A program made the position numbers and the translations under genes. DNA of 64,000 bases from an uncultured bacterium (GTDB lineage: Bacteria; Cyanobacteriota; Vampirovibrionia; Gastranaerophilales; Gastranaerophilaceae), in assembly GCA_947073645.1 (NCBI GenBank), contig CAMTMK010000004.1:36855-100854 (forward strand). The letters are read 5' to 3'. Of the stretch, positions 52,578-60,284 are shown piece after piece. Position 1 is the stretch's first letter, and each line of letters begins with the position of its first letter. Under the pieces are notes generated by a model that worked only from the letters and a program-made list of their open reading frames with translations, made no database searches and was not told where the DNA came from.

Positions 52578-53381
52578 ATGGTATTAAAAGGCGGAATAAG
52601 CAATACAGTATATATTTGGCATACAGAGCCGAATGCATGTGAAAAATGTCAGACATTAGATAATCAAAAATTTTACAGTAAGGATGAAATACCGGAAAAA
52701 CCTCATCCGAATTGTAAATGTTATGTTGAAGAAACAACAGAAGATGAGCTTTGTGAGGATTGTGCAGGATATTATGAACAATTACAGGATATTTTCAGGG
52801 ATTTTGATACTTTAGGATATGAAGTTCAAAATGAAACAGATGATATTCAAAGAATTATTGCACAGGCTGAAAGTATTACAAATTCTTATGATGAAACATT
52901 AGATATATTAGAAGCTCAATATGGAAAACATTTACCTGATTGTCAATATAATATCGACGGGGTTTATGCAGAAATATATGCGCAAAAATTTAAAATGCAA
53001 ATTCTGATTGCAGATATAATGGGACTTTTAACACCATTGAATACAATTTATGACACAACAATGAGTTTTTTCAGAAATTACGCAAGACTCTTAGGTGAAT
53101 ATGACGGGACAATGGATAAATTTTATCATTCAAAAGCAAATTGTGAAGCCGGTCAAAGAGGTATTTTAGGTTCATTAACAGCTGATGCATTGAGTAATTT
53201 AAAAGAGATGTATGATTCTTTTACATATATTCATACCCATAAAGTTTCAGTAGAAGAAGCAATGGCAGATTCTGCACGTGACCAGGTGGCAAATCACGAA
53301 GGCAGAAGGCGCGGCAGAGAATATCCTATATGTGATTGTGCAATTTTAATGTGGGATTTAAGACCGCCTCATAAAAAATAA
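52578..53381 (+). CDS. MuF/Rhs-like candidate toxin
   Basis: A 267-residue protein. The N-terminus VYIWHTEPNACEKCQTLDNQ followed by HPNCKCYVEE resembles the Cys-rich end of MuF-type phage head domains that carry polymorphic toxins. A helical middle (70-185) leads to a C-terminal region KFYHSKANCEAGQRGILGSL ... DSARDQVANHEGRRRG, similar to an effector domain at the ends of Rhs proteins with a KxNCEA and DQxANxxGR pattern. Strong ribosome binding site AGAGGGGG. No signal peptide. Toxic activity and target are unknown; it could instead be a degraded prophage gene. Confidence 0.55.
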   Translation: MVLKGGISNTVYIWHTEPNACEKCQTLDNQKFYSKDEIPEKPHPNCKCYVEETTEDELCEDCAGYYEQLQDIFRDFDTLGYEVQNETDDIQRIIAQAESITNSYDETLDILEAQYGKHLPDCQYNIDGVYAEIYAQKFKMQILIADIMGLLTPLNTIYDTTMSFFRNYARLLGEYDGTMDKFYHSKANCEAGQRGILGSLTADALSNLKEMYDSFTYIHTHKVSVEEAMADSARDQVANHEGRRRGREYPICDCAILMWDLRPPHKK

Positions 53382-53437
53382 ATTTTTTCAGGAATTATTA
53401 TTAATATATTTAAAAAATAATAGTTCATAATGTGATT

Positions 53438-53656
53438 ATGAACACAAAAGTTTTAATAATTATATTCTTAATATTATTTTTAATCAAGCCTGCATATACG
53501 AAATTTGTACAAATAAATATGTGCTTGGATATTGGTGTTTGTGCAGAAGGAATAAAAACTAAAATCGATAATGATTTAGTTGAAATAAATGAACAAAATT
53601 GCAGGAAATATAACCGAATTTGGATAGAGGAAACTCAATTATGCAAAGTTAAGTAA
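53438..53656 (+). CDS. Small exported Cys-containing protein (candidate immunity partner)
   Basis: Seventy-two residues. Signal peptide MNTKVLIIIFLILFLIKPAYT, then a 50-residue domain with four Cys (MCLDIGVCAEG, NCRKYN and a C-terminal Cys). CATAAT six nt before the ATG implies a leaderless mRNA. It lies 56 nt after the toxin-like gene, the usual place of an immunity gene. This role is inference. Its end overlaps the convergent ispF by 18 nt. Confidence 0.6.
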   Translation: MNTKVLIIIFLILFLIKPAYTKFVQINMCLDIGVCAEGIKTKIDNDLVEINEQNCRKYNRIWIEETQLCKVK

Positions 53657-54109
53657 AACCACGGCATGAGCTTCTATTGCAAGCTCATTGCCGACGGCGT
53701 CCATTTTTTCATTCGTTTTGGCTTTGATGGATATTTCTTCTGTTTCTAAAATTTGTGATAAAACTTCTTTCATCTTTGGAATATATGGCATCATTTTTGG
53801 ACGCTGAGCAATTATGTTGCTGTCTAAATTAGAAATTTTATAACCTTTTTCTTTTACAAGTTCATAAACTTTTTTTAGTAAAACAGTACTGTCTGCTCCT
53901 TTATATGCAGGGTCTGTATCAGGAAAAAGTGTTCCAATATCTGACAAACACAATGCACCAAGAAGTGCATCTATTATTGCATGGATTAAAACATCTGCAT
54001 CGGAATGCCCGAGCAAACCTTTTTCATGAGTGATTTTAACTCCGCCGATTATTAAATCTCTGCCTTCTGTTAATTTATGAATATCGTATCCTAAACCTAT
54101 TCTATACAT
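53639..54109 (-). CDS. ispF: 2-C-methyl-D-erythritol 2,4-cyclodiphosphate synthase
   Basis: MEP-pathway enzyme for isoprenoids, 156 residues. Zinc and substrate residues are visible in GLGYDIHKL, GLLGHSDADVLIHAIIDALLGA and SDIGTLFPDTDP. Ends with AHAVVLLNFA, within the overlap with the exported small gene. Other MEP genes are not nearby. Confidence 0.95.
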   Translation of the reverse strand: MYRIGLGYDIHKLTEGRDLIIGGVKITHEKGLLGHSDADVLIHAIIDALLGALCLSDIGTLFPDTDPAYKGADSTVLLKKVYELVKEKGYKISNLDSNIIAQRPKMMPYIPKMKEVLSQILETEEISIKAKTNEKMDAVGNELAIEAHAVVLLNFA

Positions 54110-54189
54110 TTTTTTCCTTTTTTTTCTAATATTAACATAGGATGTGCAAAATGTAAATTTATAATATTCTTACAATAAGGAGAAATCAA

Positions 54190-54870
54190 ATGATAAACAG
54201 AGAAGACTTATTATCAGGAACTCGTCCTGAAGTTGGACACCGAATTTTAGTTACTGAAAAAGAAAACTTTCAAGGCTATGAGATAATGGATTATAAAGGA
54301 ATGGTCTGGGGTATTTCAATGCGCTCTAAAGATTTTGTTCAAGATTTCTTTATGGGCTTTAAACAGTTTATTGGCGGAGAATTGACTTCATATACCGAGT
54401 TATCTGATGAATCAAGAAAAAGAGCTTTAGAAAGACTTTTAGATTCTGCAAGGAAGTTAGGTGCAAACGCTGTTATCAATTTTAGATTTGAAATTATAAA
54501 TTCGACATATGCAGGTAACGCAGAAATAGTTGCATATGGTAACGCTGTTGTAATAAGACCAATTAAAAACTACGTTCCGACAGGCGGATTGGGAAATATT
54601 CTTATAGAATTTGTTGATGCTTATACTGCCGGAAAAACAAATTTTTTACCTGAAAAAATGTATGAAGAATCTCCAGAAGGACAAATTTTAGAAAATGCAG
54701 GATATAGATTTGTAGTATGTCCAAAATGCGGGACAAAATATAAAGTTGATGTTGATGAAAACGGTAACTCTCATATCAGAGGGCTTGAAGATGTTGATAA
54801 TGCAGAGCCCGGTATGCAGATTTATTGTTTGAAGTGTGGTACTAAATTTACAATTCCGGAGGTAAAATAA
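54190..54870 (+). CDS. YbjQ/UPF0145-like domain with C-terminal zinc ribbon
   Basis: A 226-residue protein. The first 120 residues match the YbjQ-type fold (GYEIMDYKGMVWGISMRSKDF ... ARKLGANAVINFRFE). The C-terminus carries CPKCGTKYKVDVDENGNSHI and YCLKCGTKF, a four-Cys zinc ribbon. Overlaps the next gene by one base (TAATG). Function unknown; YbjQ proteins are proposed to bind metal. Confidence 0.75.
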   Translation: MINREDLLSGTRPEVGHRILVTEKENFQGYEIMDYKGMVWGISMRSKDFVQDFFMGFKQFIGGELTSYTELSDESRKRALERLLDSARKLGANAVINFRFEIINSTYAGNAEIVAYGNAVVIRPIKNYVPTGGLGNILIEFVDAYTAGKTNFLPEKMYEESPEGQILENAGYRFVVCPKCGTKYKVDVDENGNSHIRGLEDVDNAEPGMQIYCLKCGTKFTIPEVK

Positions 54871-55388
54871 TGTTAATTTCTGCAGGTGAAAATATACACG
54901 GTTACAAAGTTTCAGAATATAAAGATATTGTTTTTGGGTTTTGTAATTCATCAGAGGGCGCAGGTTTTCGTCAAGTTGCGTTAAAAAAAATGTCTGAGAA
55001 TGCCGAAAAACTAGGTGCAAATGCTATTATTAACTTTAAAATGGAAATTTATCCTGTATCATCAATAGCTCAAGAAGCAACAGCTTATGGAAATGCAGTA
55101 ATTGCAGACCCTATTGACGGTGCTGTCCAAACAGAAACTCCACATAAAGTCAATTTGGAAGCATATACTAGAAAACCGAAAACAGAAGAAAGTCCTATAG
55201 GACAGATACATGATATTAACGGTTTTAAATTTGTAGTATGTCCGAAATGCGGTACTAAATATAAAGTTGAAACAGATAAAAATGGAGCAGTTCACATTAA
55301 AGGGTTTGATGATGTTGATGATATTGAGCCTGGATTGCAGGTGTTCTGCTTAAGATGCGGAACTAAATTTACTGTTCCTGAAAAATAA
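54870..55388 (+). CDS. Shorter YbjQ/zinc-ribbon paralogue
   Basis: A 172-residue paralogue of the preceding gene: HGYKVSEYKDIVFGFCNS at the N-terminus, LGANAIINFKMEIYP, then the same ribbon (CPKCGTKYKVETDK, CLRCGTKF). About 25 residues of the central loop are missing compared with its partner. The one-base overlap suggests that both act together. Confidence 0.75.
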   Translation: MLISAGENIHGYKVSEYKDIVFGFCNSSEGAGFRQVALKKMSENAEKLGANAIINFKMEIYPVSSIAQEATAYGNAVIADPIDGAVQTETPHKVNLEAYTRKPKTEESPIGQIHDINGFKFVVCPKCGTKYKVETDKNGAVHIKGFDDVDDIEPGLQVFCLRCGTKFTVPEK

Positions 55389-55401
55389 AGTGCTACAGGG
55401 A

Positions 55402-55439
55402 CCCCGCTTTTCAATTAAGTATTGAAAAGAAGGGGGGGG
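55402..55439. terminator. Hairpin with poly-G arm between convergent genes
   Basis: CTTTTCAAT (55407-55415) pairs with ATTGAAAAG (55421-55429), extended by CCCC (55402-55405) with part of G8 (55432-55439). No T-run follows on either strand, so it may be a weak bidirectional terminator or 3'-end stabiliser. Confidence 0.5.
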
Positions 55440-55444
55440 TGCCA

Positions 55445-56242
55445 TCATGTCGTAAAAATATATTTTTCAACAGCTTTTACAAAACCGTCATTTTGAACGG
55501 TATCGGTTATGAAATCGGCACATTCTTTTAATTCGGGTGTGCCGTTTCCCATAGCAACTTTAATCCCGCCTGATTTTAGAAGTTCAATATCGTTATTTTG
55601 GTCTCCGATTGTCAAAATTTCTTCTTTCTTAAGCCCCCATTTTTTTGCAAGAAATTCTACACCGAGTGATTTTTTAGCCTTGTTACTTCCGATTTCACAG
55701 AAAAATGGTGTTGATTTAACAATGTAGAGTTCGGGAAATTTACTTTGTAGTTCATTAACCCAATTTGTAACTTTTTGTGCATCATTGTAGTCAATTGCAA
55801 GAATTTTGTTGACATTGTTGATATTGAGAGTATCAAATGAGCATACAGTGTATGGTACAAACTTACCATCTGTGTATTTTTTTACAAAATCGTTGTCTTT
55901 TTCTACATACAATTTATCGTCAATGTAGAGATTTATATGGATATTATTATCTTGTGCCCATTTTATAATTTGTTTTGCATAATCTGCATCCAAATTTTGC
56001 TGATAAAGAATATTGCCGTCTTTATCTTTGATTAAACCACCCTGATAAGATACAACAGGAGTTTCAAGTCCGAGCTCGTTGACGATATGATTGCAGGCAC
56101 AGTGCATTCTGCCTGTAACAAGAACCACTTTTACTCCGCTTGCACAAAGGTTTTTGATGCATTTTTTGACATCTGGAGTGAAGTCTCCTAAATTCCAATC
56201 AACAATCGTTCCGTCAATATCTGTTGCAATCATTTTAATCAT
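55445..56242 (-). CDS. Cof-type HAD-family phosphatase
   Basis: A 265-residue HAD phosphatase, cap type IIB. DIDGTIVD holds the catalytic Asp pair, LVTGR motif II, the Lys near SKKSLG motif III, and GDQNNDIELL motif IV. Substrates of the family include sugar phosphates and FMN. Confidence 0.85.
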   Translation of the reverse strand: MIKMIATDIDGTIVDWNLGDFTPDVKKCIKNLCASGVKVVLVTGRMHCACNHIVNELGLETPVVSYQGGLIKDKDGNILYQQNLDADYAKQIIKWAQDNNIHINLYIDDKLYVEKDNDFVKKYTDGKFVPYTVCSFDTLNINNVNKILAIDYNDAQKVTNWVNELQSKFPELYIVKSTPFFCEIGSNKAKKSLGVEFLAKKWGLKKEEILTIGDQNNDIELLKSGGIKVAMGNGTPELKECADFITDTVQNDGFVKAVEKYIFTT

Positions 56243-56284
56243 TTATTATCCCTCTTTGTAGATTTTGGATTAATCATGACTGTT

Positions 56285-56317
56285 TTGGTCAGTCACTTAC
56301 TAACGCTCGTTCCCGTT
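56285..56317 (-). repeat. Short dispersed repeat at the Nudix gene end
   Basis: On the minus strand GGGAACGAGCGTTAGT...GACTGACCAAAA. The Nudix stop codon lies in it. Related copies: 3225-3249, 27808-27877 (split), 58042-58071. Confidence 0.6.
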
Positions 56318-56833
56318 TAAACCCCTCATAAACGCACAAAGTGTTTTTGCATCGTTAATTTCACCATTATTAATCATTTTTACAGCATCATCTATTTTGA
56401 TTTCAAGCGGCTGCAAAATCTCGCCCTCATCCGGATGACATTGTGTAAAATGCAGGTTTTCCGCTTTGTAAAGATAAAGTTTTTCGTCGCTGTATCCGGG
56501 TGATGTGTAGACAAATCCCAAATCAGTCCATTTGTCCGCGCAATATCCTGTTTCTTCTTCCAATTCTCGTTTTGCAGCAAGAAACGGGTCTTCGCCCTTT
56601 TCAAGTTTACCTGCGGGAAGTTCGAGCAAAACCTCTTTCATCGGATAGCGGAATTGTTTTACAAAAATGACTTTATCTTCATGGATTGCTAAAACAACAA
56701 CTCCGCCCGAATGCTTTACGACTTCTCTGAAAGATTTGTATCCGTCAGCGACTTCGACATCATCTTTCAGAACCGTAATAATTTTACCGTCGTAAACTAT
56801 TTGTGAATTTAAGGTTTTTTCTGTAAAATTCAT
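56300..56833 (-). CDS. Nudix hydrolase, ADP-ribose pyrophosphatase type
   Basis: A 177-residue protein with a full Nudix box: GKLEKGEDPFLAAKRELEEE followed by TGY. FVKQFRYPMKEVLLELPAGKLE is typical of ADP-ribose pyrophosphatases (NudF). It lies two nt after speE and forms an operon with it and the HIT gene. Confidence 0.87.
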   Translation of the reverse strand: MNFTEKTLNSQIVYDGKIITVLKDDVEVADGYKSFREVVKHSGGVVVLAIHEDKVIFVKQFRYPMKEVLLELPAGKLEKGEDPFLAAKRELEEETGYCADKWTDLGFVYTSPGYSDEKLYLYKAENLHFTQCHPDEGEILQPLEIKIDDAVKMINNGEINDAKTLCAFMRGLNGNER

Positions 56834-56834
56834 C

Positions 56835-57689
56835 CTAAAGAAGTTCCTTTAAGTAATTAGGCAAAGCAAATCTTGCGTTGTGGTAATCTTTGTTATAGAT
56901 TTTGCAAGTTTTTACGATGTCTTCATATCTGTCATCCGCAAAGTATGATAGCGGTTCTACAGATTCTGAACAGAATGCCCAAGCCCAGTATCCGCCAGGG
57001 TATGTCGGAATATTTGATGTGTAAGTTGAGCAGATTGGGAATACTTTTTTCAACAAGTTATACATTTTTTTGATTTCTTCTTTATTAACAAACGGGCTTT
57101 CTGATTGAGCTGCGATAATACCGCCTTCTTTCAATGAGTTTTTAACATTTGTATAGAATTCTTCCGTAAATAAGCCTTCTCCGGGGCCCATCGGGTCTGT
57201 TGAGTCAATAAGAACGATATCATATTCATTCTTTTTGTCTTTGATAAAATCGATTGCATCAACTACCTGAATATCAACACGAGGGTCAGAAAGTCCGCAT
57301 GAAATTGTCGGTAAAAATTCTTTGCATGCATCAATTACCAATCCGTCGATTTCAGCAAGAACAACTTTTTTAACTGATTTGTGTTTCAAAACTTCTCTAA
57401 CAGTTCCGCCGTCGCCACCGCCTATTACAAGAACGCTTTCCGGGTTTTTGTGGTGCATCATTGGAATATGTGCAATCATTTCGTGGTAGTGGAATTCATC
57501 ACCTTCTGTTGTCATCATCAAATCATCAAGAGTTAACACTCTGCCTAATGCGCTTTCTGTTTCAAAAACTTCAACTTTTTGAAACTCTGATTGTTTTGAG
57601 TACAAAACTTTTCCGGCTTTAATTGCAATTCCAAACCCTGAGGGTGTAATTTCGTGGTAATATCCGTTTTCTATTCCGTTCTTAATCAT
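56835..57689 (-). CDS. speE: Spermidine synthase
   Basis: Transfers aminopropyl from decarboxylated SAM to putrescine. The 284-residue protein contains SVLVIGGGDGGTVREVLKH (SAM-binding loop), VVLAEIDGLVID and IVLIDSTDPMGPGEGLFTEEFY. Overlaps the HIT gene by eight bases. Together with the decarboxylase at 29532 it indicates polyamine synthesis. Confidence 0.94.
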   Translation of the reverse strand: MIKNGIENGYYHEITPSGFGIAIKAGKVLYSKQSEFQKVEVFETESALGRVLTLDDLMMTTEGDEFHYHEMIAHIPMMHHKNPESVLVIGGGDGGTVREVLKHKSVKKVVLAEIDGLVIDACKEFLPTISCGLSDPRVDIQVVDAIDFIKDKKNEYDIVLIDSTDPMGPGEGLFTEEFYTNVKNSLKEGGIIAAQSESPFVNKEEIKKMYNLLKKVFPICSTYTSNIPTYPGGYWAWAFCSESVEPLSYFADDRYEDIVKTCKIYNKDYHNARFALPNYLKELL

Positions 57690-57999
57690 TTATTTCTCCT
57701 AATATGTGTACATGCAGGTGGAAAACTTCCTGACCTGCTTCTTTACCTGTATTAATCAATGTTTTATAAGATTTTAAACCGATTTTTTTTGTAGTTTCTT
57801 TTACAGCCTGCAAAAGTTCGCCCATAAGATTTTTATCTTCAAGTTCGTTAAGTGATGCCACATGAACTTTTGGTACAACAAGAAGATGTACTGGAGCTTT
57901 CGGATTAATATCTTTGAACACGGCAACGTGTTCGTTTTCGTAAACAAATTCTGTATTAAAATCTCCGTTAATTATTTTGCAAAAAATACAATCTTCCAT
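57682..57999 (-). CDS. HIT-family nucleotide-binding hydrolase
   Basis: A 105-residue protein of the HINT type: DCIFCKIINGDFNTEFVYEN, then HLLVVPKVHVASL and the catalytic HLHVHILGEIND. The start MEDCIFCKI is set by GGAAAGGG upstream; longer frames run through a dispersed repeat. First gene of the HIT-speE-Nudix operon. Confidence 0.9.
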   Translation of the reverse strand: MEDCIFCKIINGDFNTEFVYENEHVAVFKDINPKAPVHLLVVPKVHVASLNELEDKNLMGELLQAVKETTKKIGLKSYKTLINTGKEAGQEVFHLHVHILGEIND

Positions 58000-58041
58000 T
58001 TTTTTACCCTTTCCGTAAATATTGGTGCTACTTTGAATATT

Positions 58042-58071
58042 TTGGTTAGTCACTAACGTTCGTTCCCGTTT
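58042..58071 (-). repeat. Short dispersed repeat upstream of the HIT gene
   Basis: On the minus strand AACGGGAACGAACGTTAGTG and then ACTAACCAAAA, closely similar to 56285-56317. It lies in the HIT gene leader. Confidence 0.55.
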
Positions 58072-58170
58072 TCTCCTTTTGTAAATATTATATCTTAAAA
58101 ATGTAAACTTGCTTGCCATTTAAATTTATGTGAAGTAAAATAGTAATACATTTGTGATTGGGGAGGATTT

Positions 58171-59355
58171 ATGCCGGAATTAGCAAGACGGGAATATTAT
58201 GACAATCGATATTATGCAAGACGCGAATACAATACTCCTTTGCATACTGTTGAAAGACGAGCTCCTCAAAGAGGAACACAGCTTCGCTCAAACAGATTGA
58301 CTGCGGATAAGAAAAAAGTTGAGCGCAACTATTTAATTCACAGAATTGTTTCTGTAGCTGTTGTTTCAGCACTTGCTTTGACTGTTTTGCCTTACGGCTT
58401 TAATAAAGTTACAAAAAATATGTTTAATCCGACACCTTACAAAAATGTAAAAGCGGATTATCAGCAATTACTTTTCCCGACTTCAAATTACCTTTCAAAC
58501 CATTGGTATTTGGGAATGCGTTCTTTGGAAAGTGCAAATATTAAAAAACCTGAAATGACAGCTTTAACAGAAGCAAATGCACTTTCAGGATTGGAAAATC
58601 AATTAAAAGGTCTTGCATCTGCTTATCCTTCAATCCACCCTTCTGTGTATGTATGGGATTATCAGACAGGCAATTATGCAGATATTAACGCAGATGAAAT
58701 TTTTGCAACTGCAAGTATAATTAAAGTTCCTGTACTTGTTCAGCTTTTCCGTTCTATTGAGAAAGGTCAGATTGATTTGTTTGATGAAATGCCTTTGACA
58801 GAATATTACAGAACAGAGGGTTCCGGAAGCTTACAGTTCAAAGCGCAAAATTCAAAATATTCAATTGACACCCTTGCAAGAATGATGATTACGGAATCTG
58901 ATAATTCAGCAACCAATATGATTATGGCGCAATTGGGCTCTATGACAGATGTTAATTCAGCTCTAAGACGCTGGGGGTTAAAAAATACTTATATAAAAAC
59001 CTGGCTTCCTGATTTAGGCGGTACAAACCATTCTACAGCACGTGACATGGCGACAATTCTTTATAATATTGATAACCCTAAATTTTTGAGCACATCATCA
59101 CGTGAAAAGATTTTTGACTATATGGGACATGTTCATAATAACCGTCTGATTGCAGCAGGCTTGCCTGCAGGTGCAGAATTCTTGCATAAAACAGGTGATA
59201 TCGGCAAAATGCTTGGTGATGCGGGAATTGTTTATGCGCCGAACGGAAAAAGATATATTGTTGTAATTTTTGCAAAACGTCCTCATAATTCACCGTTAGG
59301 CAAAGAGTTTATCGTAAAAGCATCGGAAACTATTTATAACTACATGGTGAAATAA
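58171..59355 (+). CDS. Class A beta-lactamase-like serine hydrolase, membrane-anchored
   Basis: A 394-residue protein. Basic N-terminus, one helix at about 55-75 (VSVAVVSALALTVLPYGF), then a periplasmic domain with SIIK (SxxK), SDN (MMITESDNSATN) and KTG (HKTGDIGKM), the three active-site boxes of penicillin-recognising enzymes. The omega-loop Glu of true class A beta-lactamases (ExxLN) is not visible; the matching segment reads KTWLPDLGG. A cell-wall or general serine hydrolase is therefore at least as likely as antibiotic resistance. GGGGAGG precedes the ATG; the stop overlaps the next start. Confidence 0.82.
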   Translation: MPELARREYYDNRYYARREYNTPLHTVERRAPQRGTQLRSNRLTADKKKVERNYLIHRIVSVAVVSALALTVLPYGFNKVTKNMFNPTPYKNVKADYQQLLFPTSNYLSNHWYLGMRSLESANIKKPEMTALTEANALSGLENQLKGLASAYPSIHPSVYVWDYQTGNYADINADEIFATASIIKVPVLVQLFRSIEKGQIDLFDEMPLTEYYRTEGSGSLQFKAQNSKYSIDTLARMMITESDNSATNMIMAQLGSMTDVNSALRRWGLKNTYIKTWLPDLGGTNHSTARDMATILYNIDNPKFLSTSSREKIFDYMGHVHNNRLIAAGLPAGAEFLHKTGDIGKMLGDAGIVYAPNGKRYIVVIFAKRPHNSPLGKEFIVKASETIYNYMVK

Positions 59356-60272
59356 TGCTTTTGGATGAAGGGAAATGTTTTAAACTTGTCTGCGGAGCGG
59401 GAAACGAGGATGCACAAGAGGTAGAAAAACTTGTTGCATTGTATTCTAAAGCCGGGTGCAAATTTTTTGACTTGTCTGCGAAACCTGAAATTGTTGAAGC
59501 TGCAAAACGCGGATTACAAGAACGAGAAGGTTATTTGTGCGTAAGTGTAGGGATTAAAGGCGACCCACATGTGAGAAAAGCGCAAATAAATTATGAAAAA
59601 TGCGCAGGCTGTCACAAGTGCGAAGAAATTTGCCCTCAAAAAACTATAAAACACTGTAAGGTTAAATCAGCACGATGCATTGGCTGCGGTAAATGTTTTG
59701 AAGTCTGCAGGCATGGTGCAATTTCGTTTGTATCTGAAAACAAGGATTTGAGAGAGGTTTTGCCTGAACTAATAAAACTTGGTATAGACTGCATTGAGCT
59801 TCATGCAATGGGTGAGAGTGACGATTGGGTTGAAAAATGGGATTATATAAACTCTGTTTATGACGGTATACTAAGTATCTGTACTGCCCGAGGTCATTTG
59901 TCGGAAGAAAAAATGATTGACCGAATAAAACAGATGATTAAAAATCGTAAACCTTATACAACAATTGTTCAGGCAGACGGTTTTCCGATGAGCGGGGGCA
60001 GGGATGATTACAAAACAACTTTGCAGGCTGTTGCAACCGCAGAAATTGTTCAGAATGCTAAATTACCCGTTTATATAATGCTGTCAGGCGGAACAAATTC
60101 CAAAACAGCAGAACTTGCTAAAATATGCGGAATAAATTATAACGGTATTGCAATCGGAACTTATGCACGCAAAATTGTGAGCAAATACATTGAACGTGAG
60201 GACTTTTTGCGTAATGAATACGTTTTTAACGAAGCATTGAAAATAGCAAAAGCTCTTGTGGAAACTTTGTGA
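59355..60272 (+). CDS. ldpA: LdpA-like iron-sulfur protein
   Basis: A 305-residue homologue of LdpA, the cyanobacterial protein that tunes the circadian period in response to light/redox. Segments FKLVCGAGNEDAQEVEKLVA, YEKCAGCHKCEEICPQKTIK and ARCIGCGKCFEVC (two 4Fe-4S ligand sets), then VQADGFPMSGGRDDYKTT and LSGGTNSKTAELAKI, matching the LdpA C-terminal domain, are present. A clock is not expected in this organism, so a redox role is likely. Overlaps the upstream gene (TAATG) and precedes an aldolase gene by 12 nt. Confidence 0.8.
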   Translation: MLLDEGKCFKLVCGAGNEDAQEVEKLVALYSKAGCKFFDLSAKPEIVEAAKRGLQEREGYLCVSVGIKGDPHVRKAQINYEKCAGCHKCEEICPQKTIKHCKVKSARCIGCGKCFEVCRHGAISFVSENKDLREVLPELIKLGIDCIELHAMGESDDWVEKWDYINSVYDGILSICTARGHLSEEKMIDRIKQMIKNRKPYTTIVQADGFPMSGGRDDYKTTLQAVATAEIVQNAKLPVYIMLSGGTNSKTAELAKICGINYNGIAIGTYARKIVSKYIEREDFLRNEYVFNEALKIAKALVETL

Positions 60273-60278
60273 TAAAAT
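60273..60278 (+). promoter_or_regulatory. -10 box overlapping the ldpA stop codon
   Basis: TGA-TAAAAT (extended -10), six bases, ATG 60285. It could give the aldolase gene its own leaderless mRNA. Confidence 0.45.
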
Positions 60279-60284
60279 AAAATT

